Source: Lentzea pudingi (lineage in GTDB: Bacteria > Actinomycetota > Actinomycetes > Mycobacteriales > Pseudonocardiaceae). Taken from it: a DNA stretch of 64,000 nucleotides. Within the stretch, counting starts at the first letter, position 1; every line of letters begins with the position of its first letter. The notes beneath the pieces are model-generated. The model saw nothing but the letters and a program-made list of their open reading frames with translations. It was not told the origin of the DNA and ran no database searches. Made by a program: the position numbers and the translations under genes. This document shows, piece by piece, positions 1 through 6,948 of the stretch. Location of the stretch: assembly GCF_014646255.1 (NCBI RefSeq), contig NZ_BMNC01000002.1, forward strand, positions 928,140-992,139, given 5' to 3'.

Positions 1-73
1 CGCACTCCACAGCGTTACCTTCGGTGGCTAGAGTGACGAAGCGCTTGTAGGCACAACCGCCGGAGGTTTCACG

Positions 74-439
74 ATGCCGCCAGGGGGACGCAGCGGGGCA
101 GACACCTCGCCACCCGGCCAGCACCAGTTGAACGTGGAGCCGGAGGCCATCCCCGCGTTGCGCAACACGTTCTCCGCCGCCCTGATCAAGCTGGACAAGC
201 AGATCGAGATGGCGGTCACGGAGTTCCGCGTGCGCCCGTGGGCCGGTGACCCGGTCAGCGCGGAGGCCGCCGAGAAGTTCAACGACCGTTCGATCGCGGA
301 CGGTGACTCGGCGCTGCAGGCGCTGCTGAACTACCAGCGCCAGCTCAAGACCGCGATGGACAACCTCAACCAGATCGAGCGCCAGTACAACGTGGTCGAG
401 GGCGACAACACCGGCACGATGAACAAGAGCGGGTGCTGA
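74..439 (+). CDS. WXG100-like ESX secretion substrate candidate
   Basis: A 121-residue, mostly helical protein with no signal peptide or membrane segment. A Pro/Gly-rich leader of about 20 residues precedes two long amphipathic stretches (about residues 22-60 and 65-110) separated by an RPWAGDP turn. That is the size and layout of WXG100-superfamily helical hairpins, although the central motif is W-A-G. GGAGG at 62-66 lies 7 bp before the ATG. The next gene starts 2 bp after this one stops and is followed by an EspG homologue, so the most likely role is a small substrate or partner of a type VII secretion machine encoded elsewhere. The family assignment rests on fold-level features and context, so it is moderate. 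Confidence 0.6.
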   Translation: MPPGGRSGADTSPPGQHQLNVEPEAIPALRNTFSAALIKLDKQIEMAVTEFRVRPWAGDPVSAEAAEKFNDRSIADGDSALQALLNYQRQLKTAMDNLNQIERQYNVVEGDNTGTMNKSGC

Positions 440-441
440 CC

Positions 442-1644
442 ATGGCCGACCACCGCTGGCAGGGCTACAGCCACAAAGAGCTCTACGAACGCATCCACTC
501 GGGTCCTGGCGCCTCCGCGTCCTTCGCGTCGATGGAACGCTGGCAGGGCGTCTCAGCCGCGCTGACCGAGATCAACGACGACCTGCACAAGGGCATCTCC
601 AACTCGGGCGCGAAGTGGCAGGGCAAGGCCGCCGACCTGGCGCAGGCCGGCCTGAACCCGATCGCCGCCTGGGCGGACGGCGCACGCACCGGCGCGGACG
701 TCATGCGCTACTCGGCCGAGCTGCAGGCCGGTTACGTCTCGAAGGCCCGCGCGGACATGCCCGCGCCGGTCAAGGTGACCGCCGAGCAGCCGGGCGCGCT
801 CGTCACCGGCCTCACGCACCTCTTCGGCGGGCAGACCGACCACGAGAAGCAGGAGGCGGCCCAGGACGCGGCCGAGCGCCGAGCCCGTGAGGTCATGTCC
901 ACCTACGCGTCGTCCACGACGGCGAACACCTCGACGCTGGGCCAGTTCTCCCAGCCGCCGCAGCTGCAGATCAGCGGCACCGGCGTCGCGCACGGCGGTG
1001 GCGCGCAGATCGGCACGGCCGCGGTCTGGGGCGTCGGCCCGCGCGGCACCGGTGGCAGCGTGACGCGGGGCCGCACCTCGTCCGGCACGCGTGGCGCCGC
1101 TGCCGCCCCGCCCCCACGTGGCGGCTCGTCCGCGCCGGGTTCCACCACCAGCACCTCGAACGCCGGTACGTCGACTGCTCCCGGCAAGGGCTCGCACACG
1201 TCGATCACGCCCGGCGTCAACGGCCCCGGCGGCGCGGGCACGGGCACCGCGGGCGTCGGCCTGCCGGGTCAGCGCACGGGTGGCCGTTCGGGCAGCTCCG
1301 GCTCCGAGCCGAAGCAGATGGAGGACGGCGCGACCGCGGCCTCCAGCGCCGCCGCCATGGGCACGGTGATGAACCAGGGCCACGCCGCCGGTGCCTCGGG
1401 CGCGGCGGGGTCGGCCATGGGTTCGATGGGCACGGCCGGTGCCGCGAACAACGGCGACCAGGTCCACCGCAGGGCCGTGCCGATGCCGCCGTCGTTCGAC
1501 CCGTTCGGCGGCATGGGCGGGCGCAAGGGCGAGGAAGAGGAGGACTTGGAGCACAAGGCCGCCGACTACCTGCGCGAACGCGACGACATCTACGGCGTGG
1601 GCAGCTACACGCTGCCCGTCATCGGGGAGAGCACGACCGACTGA
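442..1644 (+). CDS. PPE-like ESX-associated protein with low-complexity C-terminus
   Basis: About 400 residues. The N-terminal ~130 residues are helical and contain a KWQGKAADLA segment resembling the WxG turn of PPE/WXG100 proteins. A roughly 200-residue Gly/Ser/Thr/Ala/Pro-rich region follows. The protein ends in an acidic, charged tail (GEEEEDLEHKAADYL) and a short conserved-looking motif ending LPVIGES. A GTG nine bases upstream (433) is also in frame, but the ATG at 442 starts the recognisable domain. It lies between a WXG100-like gene and espG. In ESX systems EspG binds PPE proteins, so this is probably the EspG client. No ESX core gene (eccB/C/D/E, mycP) is visible. Confidence 0.65.
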   Translation: MADHRWQGYSHKELYERIHSGPGASASFASMERWQGVSAALTEINDDLHKGISNSGAKWQGKAADLAQAGLNPIAAWADGARTGADVMRYSAELQAGYVSKARADMPAPVKVTAEQPGALVTGLTHLFGGQTDHEKQEAAQDAAERRAREVMSTYASSTTANTSTLGQFSQPPQLQISGTGVAHGGGAQIGTAAVWGVGPRGTGGSVTRGRTSSGTRGAAAAPPPRGGSSAPGSTTSTSNAGTSTAPGKGSHTSITPGVNGPGGAGTGTAGVGLPGQRTGGRSGSSGSEPKQMEDGATAASSAAAMGTVMNQGHAAGASGAAGSAMGSMGTAGAANNGDQVHRRAVPMPPSFDPFGGMGGRKGEEEEDLEHKAADYLRERDDIYGVGSYTLPVIGESTTD

Positions 1645-2450
1645 TGACTCTGTTCGGCTTGGACGTCGGGACGAGCGACACGCGCGACCCGATGGTCATC
1701 TCCACGCTGGAGTTCGACGTTCTCTGGGACCACCTGGGCCTGGAGACGATGCCCCTCGTCCTGAAGGTGCCCTCACCGGGCAAGACGACCGAGGAACGCC
1801 GGGCCATCGAGGACCGCGTCTGGCTCCAGCTGGGCGCGCGCGGTCTCGGTGGCCCCCGCTCCCTGGACCCGACCCTCGAGGACCTGCTGCACGTGCTCAA
1901 CCGCCCGCAGCAGGAGATCGACGCGCGCATGTGGCTCGACGACCGCAGCCTCCGCGTGCTGGCCGCGGGCAAGGGCCAGGCCGGTGTCCTGGCGATCCTC
2001 GACGGCAGCCAGCTCGTCCTGCGCCCGGCGGAGGCCGACGGACTCCCCCGCGAGGCCCTCACGGCCCTGCCCGCCGCACCGGCGGGCGAGGGCCACTCGA
2101 TCACCCTGCCCTCGGCCGACCTGGACGCGGCGGCGGCCTCAGCGAGCACTCCGGAAGACCTGGAAGAGGCGCTGCGCAGCCGGCTGCGCGCCGACGACGC
2201 GCACACCCTGGCCGAGATGATCCGCGACGCCTCGAACCGGGGTCAGTTCGGCGCGGCGGCCCGCGACAAGTGGGGCAAGCGCGTCCGGCCGGACCGGGTG
2301 GTCGCCTTCTACGACACGCCCAAGGGCCGCTACCTGCAGATGCGCCGGGCGGCCGACGGGCAGCCGCCGTGGTCGACCATCACGCCGGTCGACTACCGCC
2401 GCATGCACCACCACCTGGTGGAACTGCTCGCAGAGGCCACGGGCTCCTGA
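1644..2450 (+). CDS. EspG family type VII secretion chaperone
   Basis: A 268-residue soluble protein starting inside the previous stop codon (TGATG). The N-terminal segment STLEFDVLWDHLGLETMPLV followed by VPSPGKTTEER is typical of actinobacterial EspG proteins, and the Arg-rich C-terminal region KGRYLQMRRAADG matches the same family. EspG proteins are cytosolic chaperones that bind the tip of PE/PPE-type substrates and keep them soluble for ESX export. Tight coupling to a PPE-like gene supports a chaperone-client pair. Confidence 0.8.
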   Translation: MTLFGLDVGTSDTRDPMVISTLEFDVLWDHLGLETMPLVLKVPSPGKTTEERRAIEDRVWLQLGARGLGGPRSLDPTLEDLLHVLNRPQQEIDARMWLDDRSLRVLAAGKGQAGVLAILDGSQLVLRPAEADGLPREALTALPAAPAGEGHSITLPSADLDAAAASASTPEDLEEALRSRLRADDAHTLAEMIRDASNRGQFGAAARDKWGKRVRPDRVVAFYDTPKGRYLQMRRAADGQPPWSTITPVDYRRMHHHLVELLAEATGS

Positions 2451-2488
2451 CGGCGTCGGGGCTGGGCGCGACCCCAGCCCTGCGCGCG

Positions 2489-2959
2489 TCAGCCCTCGGA
2501 CGCCAGCCCGCCGGGCCCGATCCCCGAACAGGGCCGGGTGCGCAGGTCGTTCACGTAGTCGGCAGGCGCCCCGGCGGCCTCGGCGGCGTCCGCGACGACC
2601 CCGATGTACCGGGCGGACGGCAGCCCGCCCTCGTAGGCGTCGAGCACGTAGAGCCAGGCCACCACAGACCCCTCCAGGGTCTGCACCCTCAGCCGGATCT
2701 TCTTGTACAGCCCGAGCGCGCCCTCCCACCGGTCCAGCCGCGATTCATCACGGGGGGACATGTCGTAGAGCACGCAGAACGTCTGCTGGTCTGGCTCCTC
2801 GACGATGGTCGCGAGGGCCCCCTCCCAGCCGAGGTCCTCGCCACCGAACGTCATGCGCCAACCGACGAGCCAGCCGGTCCCCGCGAGCGGGGAGTACGGG
2901 GCTCGCTCCATCATCTGGTTCGGATCCATGTTCGACCCGTACGCGGCATAGAGCGGCAC
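2489..2959 (-). CDS. Gamma-glutamylcyclotransferase-like protein
   Basis: A 156-residue protein that begins at GTG 2959 with VPLYAAYGSNMDPNQM. The YGSN phosphate-binding-like signature close to the N-terminus is diagnostic of the gamma-glutamylcyclotransferase/AIG2-like fold. A longer frame runs into lpdA on the other strand, so this internal GTG, placed just before the motif, is the better start. The family cyclises gamma-glutamyl-amine or peptide substrates to 5-oxoproline, but the actual substrate cannot be read from the sequence. It diverges from lpdA with about 110 bp between the starts. Confidence 0.72.
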   Translation of the reverse strand: MPLYAAYGSNMDPNQMMERAPYSPLAGTGWLVGWRMTFGGEDLGWEGALATIVEEPDQQTFCVLYDMSPRDESRLDRWEGALGLYKKIRLRVQTLEGSVVAWLYVLDAYEGGLPSARYIGVVADAAEAAGAPADYVNDLRTRPCSGIGPGGLASEG

Positions 2960-3068
2960 GTCCGACAGCGTAGCGACACGGCGATCAGCTTTCGGTACTG
3001 ACGACACGGTCGATTCGGTCAACGCGTACGGTTGAGCCGCCCAACAAGCCCGTGGAAGGGAACTGATC

Positions 3069-4472
3069 GTGACCCGCATCGTCATCATCGGCGGCGGACC
3101 CGCAGGTTACGAAGCAGCTCTGGTCGCGGCGCAGCACGGCGCCGACGTGACCGTGGTCGAGAACGACGGGGCTGGTGGCGCATGCGTGTTGTACGACTGC
3201 GTTCCGTCCAAGACGTTCATCGCTTCGGCGGGGGCCCGCAGCGCCTTCCGCAACGCCGGTGAGCTGGGCATTCAGACTCACAACGAGCTCGCCACGGTGG
3301 ATCTGCCGGTCGTGCACGGCCGGGTGAAGGGACTGGCGCTCGCGCAGTCCGCCGACGTCCGGGCACGTCTCCAGCGCGAGGGCGTGCGGCTCATCAACGG
3401 CCGCGCGAAGTTCGTCGACGACTCGCGCGGGCTCGCCCAGCACCAGGTCGTCGCGCACGCCGTGGACGGGTCCGAAGAGGTCCTCAACGCCGATGTGGTG
3501 CTCATCGCAACCGGTGCGACCCCGCGCGTGTTGCAGGGCGCGGAGCCCGACGGCAAGCGGGTCCTCACCTGGCGGCAGATCTACGACCTCCCCGAACTGC
3601 CCGAGCACCTCGCGGTGATCGGTTCCGGCGTCACCGGTGTCGAGTTCGCCAGCGCCTACACCGAGATGGGCGTGAAGGTGACGATGGTCTCCAGCCGGGA
3701 CCGGGTGCTCCCCCACGAGGACGCCGACGCGGCCGCGGTGCTCGAGGACGTGTTCGCCGAGCGCGGCACGGCCGTCGTCAAGCACGCCCGCGCGGACAAG
3801 GTCGAGAACACCGGCGACGGCGTGCTGATCCACCTGGAAGACGGTCGCACGATCGAGGCGTCGCACGCCCTGATGACCGTCGGCTCGGTGCCGAACACGA
3901 CCGACATCGGCCTCGACAAGATCGGTATCGAGCTCGGGCGTGGCGGGTACATCCCCGTCGACCGGGTCAGCCGGACGAACGTCAGCGGCGTCTACGCGGC
4001 GGGCGACTGCACCGGCGTGCTGCTGCTCGCGTCCGTCGCCGCCATGCAGGGCCGCATCGCGATGTGGCACGCGCTGGGCGAGGGCGTCAGCCCGATCAAG
4101 CTCAAGACCGTCGCCGCGAACGTCTTCACGAACCCGGAGATCGCGAGCGTCGGCATCAGCCAGCAGGCGATCGACTCGGGCGAGGTGCCCGCGCGCACGA
4201 TCATGCTGCCGCTCGCCACGAACCCCCGCTCCAAGATGGAGGGGCTGCGCCGCGGCTTCGTGAAGCTGTTCTGCCGCCCGGCGACCGGTGTCGTCATCGG
4301 TGGTGTGGTCGTCGCGCCGAACGCGAGCGAGCTCATCCTGCCGATCGCGCTGGCCGTGCAGAACCAACTCACCGTCGAGCACCTCGCGACGACGTTCTCG
4401 GTGTACCCGTCGCTCTCGGGCTCCATCACCGAGGCCGGCCGCCAGCTCATGCGGCACGACGATCTCGATTAG
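3069..4472 (+). CDS. lpdA: LpdA-type NAD(P)H:quinone reductase / flavoprotein disulfide reductase
   Basis: A 467-residue class I pyridine-nucleotide disulfide oxidoreductase. An FAD-binding GGGPAGYEAA motif lies near residue 8, a NAD(P)-binding GSGVTGVEFASAY motif in the middle, and the FAD-contact AAGDCTG downstream. It resembles mycobacterial LpdA (Rv3303c), a flavin-dependent quinone reductase rather than a true dihydrolipoamide dehydrogenase. The C-terminal motif reads VYPSLSGSITEA, so the His-Glu base of dihydrolipoamide dehydrogenases is replaced by Tyr-Pro. Unlike my recollection of the mycobacterial protein, both redox-motif cysteines (C39 and C44) are present. GGAAGGGAA precedes the GTG start. 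A strong hairpin follows the stop. Confidence 0.88.
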   Translation: MTRIVIIGGGPAGYEAALVAAQHGADVTVVENDGAGGACVLYDCVPSKTFIASAGARSAFRNAGELGIQTHNELATVDLPVVHGRVKGLALAQSADVRARLQREGVRLINGRAKFVDDSRGLAQHQVVAHAVDGSEEVLNADVVLIATGATPRVLQGAEPDGKRVLTWRQIYDLPELPEHLAVIGSGVTGVEFASAYTEMGVKVTMVSSRDRVLPHEDADAAAVLEDVFAERGTAVVKHARADKVENTGDGVLIHLEDGRTIEASHALMTVGSVPNTTDIGLDKIGIELGRGGYIPVDRVSRTNVSGVYAAGDCTGVLLLASVAAMQGRIAMWHALGEGVSPIKLKTVAANVFTNPEIASVGISQQAIDSGEVPARTIMLPLATNPRSKMEGLRRGFVKLFCRPATGVVIGGVVVAPNASELILPIALAVQNQLTVEHLATTFSVYPSLSGSITEAGRQLMRHDDLD

Positions 4473-4494
4473 GCAACGCCGGACCCGCACGGCA

Positions 4495-4530
4495 ACCATG
4501 CCCCGGACACCAGCGTGTCCGGGGCATGGT
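4495..4530 (+). terminator. Perfect 16-bp hairpin after lpdA
   Basis: The arms 4495-4510 and 4515-4530 are exact reverse complements (ACCATGCCCCGGACAC) around a four-base CAGC loop. No T-tract follows, as is common for actinobacterial terminators. It lies 23 bp after the lpdA stop codon. Confidence 0.75.
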
Positions 4531-4717
4531 TCTGCGCACGGTCCTCCCTGCGCTTACGGCGCCGGCGTCCCTCAGCGGTCGCGCCTCGCGGCCTGAGCCG
4601 ACGCGGCCCACCGGGCCGACGCCGGTCACGCCGACGTCCACTTCGGACGGTGCGGCAGCGGAGAAGGCCACCCGCAGCCACCGGGACAACACCATCGTCT
4701 ACGCGACATCGACCTGA
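4525..4717 (+). pseudogene. Remnant of a class F sortase gene
   Basis: The frame from ATG 4525 encodes 63 residues: a mildly hydrophobic start, a Pro/Thr/Ser-rich spacer, and then RSHRDNTIVYATST. The last part matches the C-terminal strand of the intact sortase at 6341-6919 (RSYRDNVIVYATLV), including the catalytic Arg. The sortase core with the catalytic His and Cys is absent. The frame begins inside the lpdA hairpin and ends 11 bp before the next secreted-protein gene. It is best read as an internally deleted sortase left from duplication of this module. The N-terminal part may be unrelated. Confidence 0.6.
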
Positions 4718-4728
4718 GGAGTGCCATC

Positions 4729-5187
4729 ATGAGGAGGCCCCGGAGATCCCTTGCCGTGCTGCTGGTCGTGGGCACGGCGTTCGCGTCCACCCCGGCAGCG
4801 GGCGCACAGGAGGTGCGGTTCTCCCTCCCCGACCCCATGCCGCCGGTCATCGGCTCGTTCCTCGACAAGGACGAGTACGCGCCGGGCGAGCGGATCGAGA
4901 TCTTCCTGGTCGACACCCACCGGTGCGGTTACACGGCGACCTCCCCGGGCTTCACCGCGCCCGCCGAGCTCGCGCTGGTCCGGCCCGGCTACTCCCTCAG
5001 GGGAGCGACGACCGCCGTCGCCAGGCCAGGCACCTATCGGGCGGAGATCCCGTGCGGCATGACGGGACCTGTGGTCGACACGTTCACCATCGCCCCACAA
5101 CCGGGAAACCCGGTGCCCAAGCCGAAGCCTCCGATCGTCAAGCCGAAGGGTGCGCCGGACACAGGCGGTGGCGGCACCGCGCCGTAA
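4729..5187 (+). CDS. Secreted Ig-like protein with APDTGGGGTAP tail
   Basis: A 152-residue protein with a Sec signal peptide (RRPRRS, then a hydrophobic core, ending near AAGAQ). One beta-rich domain of about 90 residues follows, carrying a Cys pair (in RCGYTATSPGF and EIPCGM), then a Pro/Lys linker (PKPKPPIVKPK) and the tail GAPDTGGGGTAP. The same fold repeat and tail occur in the protein at 6949-7659. The tail resembles an LPxTG-type motif, but no membrane helix or basic anchor follows it. With class F sortase genes on both sides, a sortase-linked surface or exoprotein is the likely role. The function is unknown. Confidence 0.75.
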   Translation: MRRPRRSLAVLLVVGTAFASTPAAGAQEVRFSLPDPMPPVIGSFLDKDEYAPGERIEIFLVDTHRCGYTATSPGFTAPAELALVRPGYSLRGATTAVARPGTYRAEIPCGMTGPVVDTFTIAPQPGNPVPKPKPPIVKPKGAPDTGGGGTAP

Positions 5188-5257
5188 CGCTGATCACGGT
5201 TCGGAACTGTCTTGATTGGACGCGCAACTAACCCACGAGATGTGCGTCAATGGGTTC

Positions 5258-5797
5258 GTGGGGACTCGTGTCTTGATCGCGGTGCTGTGCGTGGCGCTGG
5301 CCACCTCCGCCTGTTCGCAGGGACCAGCACCGGCACCGACGGCGGCGACGAGCGACAGCGCTCCACCGCCGGTGGTGTCACCGCTCGGCAAGTCGGACCC
5401 GATGGAACTGCGGATCGAGCGGATCGGCGTGCGCTCGTCGCTGGTCGCGCTCGGCCTCGACCAGCAGGGTGCCGTCCAGATGCCGCCCGCGAACGAGGGC
5501 ATGCAGGCCGGTTGGTACCAGACGCAACCGCAGCAGTGGATCATCGTCGGCCGGATCGAGAGCAACAACGCCAGAGGCGTCTTCTTCCGGCTGAACGACC
5601 TGGTCGAGGGCGACGTGCTCGAAGTGTCCAAGAAGGACGGTTCACTCGCCCGCTTCACCGTGGGGCGCACGGAGAGGATCATCCGCGACGACTTCTTCGC
5701 GGAGGCCGTCGCACGGGACAAGGACGAGCAGGGACTGCGGCTGATCACGTGCGGCACTCGCGACAACGTGATCGTGCACGCCGCTGCTTCGTCCTGA
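5258..5797 (+). CDS. Degenerate class F sortase (catalytic His replaced)
   Basis: A 179-residue protein with a lipoprotein-like signal (ATSAC, Cys19), a Pro/Ala/Ser linker, and a class F sortase domain from about residue 46. Compared with the intact paralogue at 6341-6919, the GHVDG motif holding the catalytic His reads GRIES here (Arg99). The loop between the catalytic Cys (C165, ITCG) and the Arg (R168) has lost about eight residues. Cys and Arg are retained, so it is probably inactive as a transpeptidase. TTG 5216 and ATG 5240 are alternative in-frame starts; GTG 5258 gives the most normal signal peptide. It could be a pseudoenzyme or a gene in decay. Confidence 0.7.
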   Translation: MGTRVLIAVLCVALATSACSQGPAPAPTAATSDSAPPPVVSPLGKSDPMELRIERIGVRSSLVALGLDQQGAVQMPPANEGMQAGWYQTQPQQWIIVGRIESNNARGVFFRLNDLVEGDVLEVSKKDGSLARFTVGRTERIIRDDFFAEAVARDKDEQGLRLITCGTRDNVIVHAAASS

Positions 5798-5840
5798 TTG
5801 CGGCGGAGCCCAACCAGGACGAAGCAGCGGCCGGATTCGG

Positions 5841-5917
5841 CGTTCTCGGTACCCGTCGCTCTCTCGCTCCATCACCGAGGCCGGCCGCCAGCTCGTGCGG
5901 CACGACGATCTCGATTG
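5841..5917 (+). repeat. Duplicated 3-prime end of lpdA
   Basis: About 77 bp nearly identical to the last part of lpdA (4393-4470). Both share the stretch CTCCATCACCGAGGCCGGCC and the terminal GCACGACGATCTCGATT, with a few substitutions and a small indel. Like the original, the copy is followed by CGGCAACC and a hairpin. It sits after the degenerate sortase and encodes nothing by itself. It marks the junction of a tandem duplication of the lpdA-tail/hairpin/secreted-protein/sortase block. Confidence 0.85.
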
Positions 5918-5940
5918 AATAACCCCGATCTCCCCCGGCA

Positions 5941-5969
5941 ACCGAGGCGCCCACAAGGGCGTCTTCGGT
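5941..5969 (+). terminator. Hairpin after the lpdA-tail duplicate
   Basis: ACCGAGGCGCCC (5941-5952) pairs imperfectly with GGGCGTCTTCGGT (5957-5969) around an ACAA loop. Its position after the duplicated lpdA end mirrors the hairpin after the real lpdA. It is a weaker, bulged stem. Confidence 0.5.
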
Positions 5970-6000
5970 GTGCAGGTACCACTCGGGGGAGAAAAACAAA

Positions 6001-6344
6001 TGAAGCGCGTTTTCGCGGCCGCGGTCGCACTGGGGATTGCGTTCGCTTTTGCACAGTCGTCGAGCGCGCAGACGGAGCCGGTCGGCTCCGACCTGTTCGT
6101 CGTTCCACAAAGGACGGTCACGCCCGGCGGCGTGGCCGTGGTCCTCAAGTCCCAGCTGTCGACGTGCACCGGCGCGGTGACGTCGCCGGGCTTCGTCGCA
6201 CCGGTCGAGTTCACCTACCAGAACGCTGACGGCTCCTGGATCGGCGTCGGGGAGGCGGTCAACGCGTCCGGCTCCTACACCGCCAAGGCGACTTGCGCGG
6301 GCGAGGTCGTCGAGCGCACGTTCACCGTGGGAGCGACGAGATGA
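6001..6344 (+). CDS. Small secreted Ig-like protein without sorting tail
   Basis: A 114-residue protein starting at ATG 6001 behind GGGGGAG (5985-5991). It has a Sec signal peptide (KR, then AAAVALGIAFAFA, with cleavage near SSAQ). One domain follows, with the CTGAVTSPGFVAP motif and a second Cys in ATCAG. The domain is the same repeat seen in the neighbours at 4729 and 6949, and closest to the second domain of the latter (both contain SDLF and TSPGF). The Pro/Lys linker and TGGGG tail are absent, so the protein ends with the domain. It overlaps the intact sortase by ATGA, implying translational coupling. Confidence 0.75.
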
Positions 6345-6919
6345 AGCGTCTCCTCGCCGGCGTACTGCTGCTGATCCTGGCGCTGACGGGTTGCGCTTCA
6401 CCTCAGGAAGCCGAACCTCCATCAGCACCAACGCGGTCAGCACCGTCCACTTCGGAGTCTCGCGAGCTGCCGCCGTCGGAGCCGACCGAGATCCGCATTC
6501 CGAAGATCGACGCGGTGTCGTCGCTGGTACCGCTGGGGCTCAACGCCGACGAGACCGTCGAGGTACCGCCGGTCGAACAGCCGATGCAGGCCGGTTGGTA
6601 CCGGCACGCGAGGACGCCGGGTGAAGCAGGACCGGCCGTCGTCCTCGGCCACGTCGACGGCAACAAGCAGCCGGGGATCTTCTTCCGGCTCAAGGAACTC
6701 GTCGCGGGGGACGAGATCCTAGTGTCCAGGAAAGATGGCACCACAGCCAAGTTCCGTGTGCACAAGACGGAACAGATCGCCAAGGACAGCTTCCCCGCGG
6801 AAGCCGTCTACGGGGACACCGACGTACCCGAGCTGCGCGTGATCACCTGCGGGGGCGGTTACGACCAGGCTGCGCGCAGTTACCGGGACAACGTCATCGT
6901 TTACGCAACGCTCGTCTGA
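6341..6919 (+). CDS. Class F sortase, lipoprotein-type, intact
   Basis: A 192-residue protein with a good lipobox (LALTGC, Cys18), a Pro/Ser/Glu-rich linker to about residue 45, and a complete class F sortase domain (about 46-192). The catalytic triad can be read: His104 in VLGHVDG, Cys170 in RVITCGG, Arg182 in SYRDN. Class F sortases are extracytoplasmic cysteine transpeptidases or proteases of actinobacteria, with poorly known substrates. A lipid-anchored N-terminus in place of a transmembrane helix would place it on the outer face of the membrane. It lies between two secreted Ig-like proteins, one with an APQTGGGGTA tail, which are its obvious candidate partners. Confidence 0.85.
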   Translation: MKRLLAGVLLLILALTGCASPQEAEPPSAPTRSAPSTSESRELPPSEPTEIRIPKIDAVSSLVPLGLNADETVEVPPVEQPMQAGWYRHARTPGEAGPAVVLGHVDGNKQPGIFFRLKELVAGDEILVSRKDGTTAKFRVHKTEQIAKDSFPAEAVYGDTDVPELRVITCGGGYDQAARSYRDNVIVYATLV

Positions 6920-6948
6920 ACATCAGAAACCATGGGGGAGAAAGAAAA

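Noticed and set aside
553..1554. Long minus-strand open frame opposite the PPE-like gene
   Set aside because: It is an Arg/Ala/Gly-rich shadow of the low-complexity GC-rich coding strand, with no domain or start signal.
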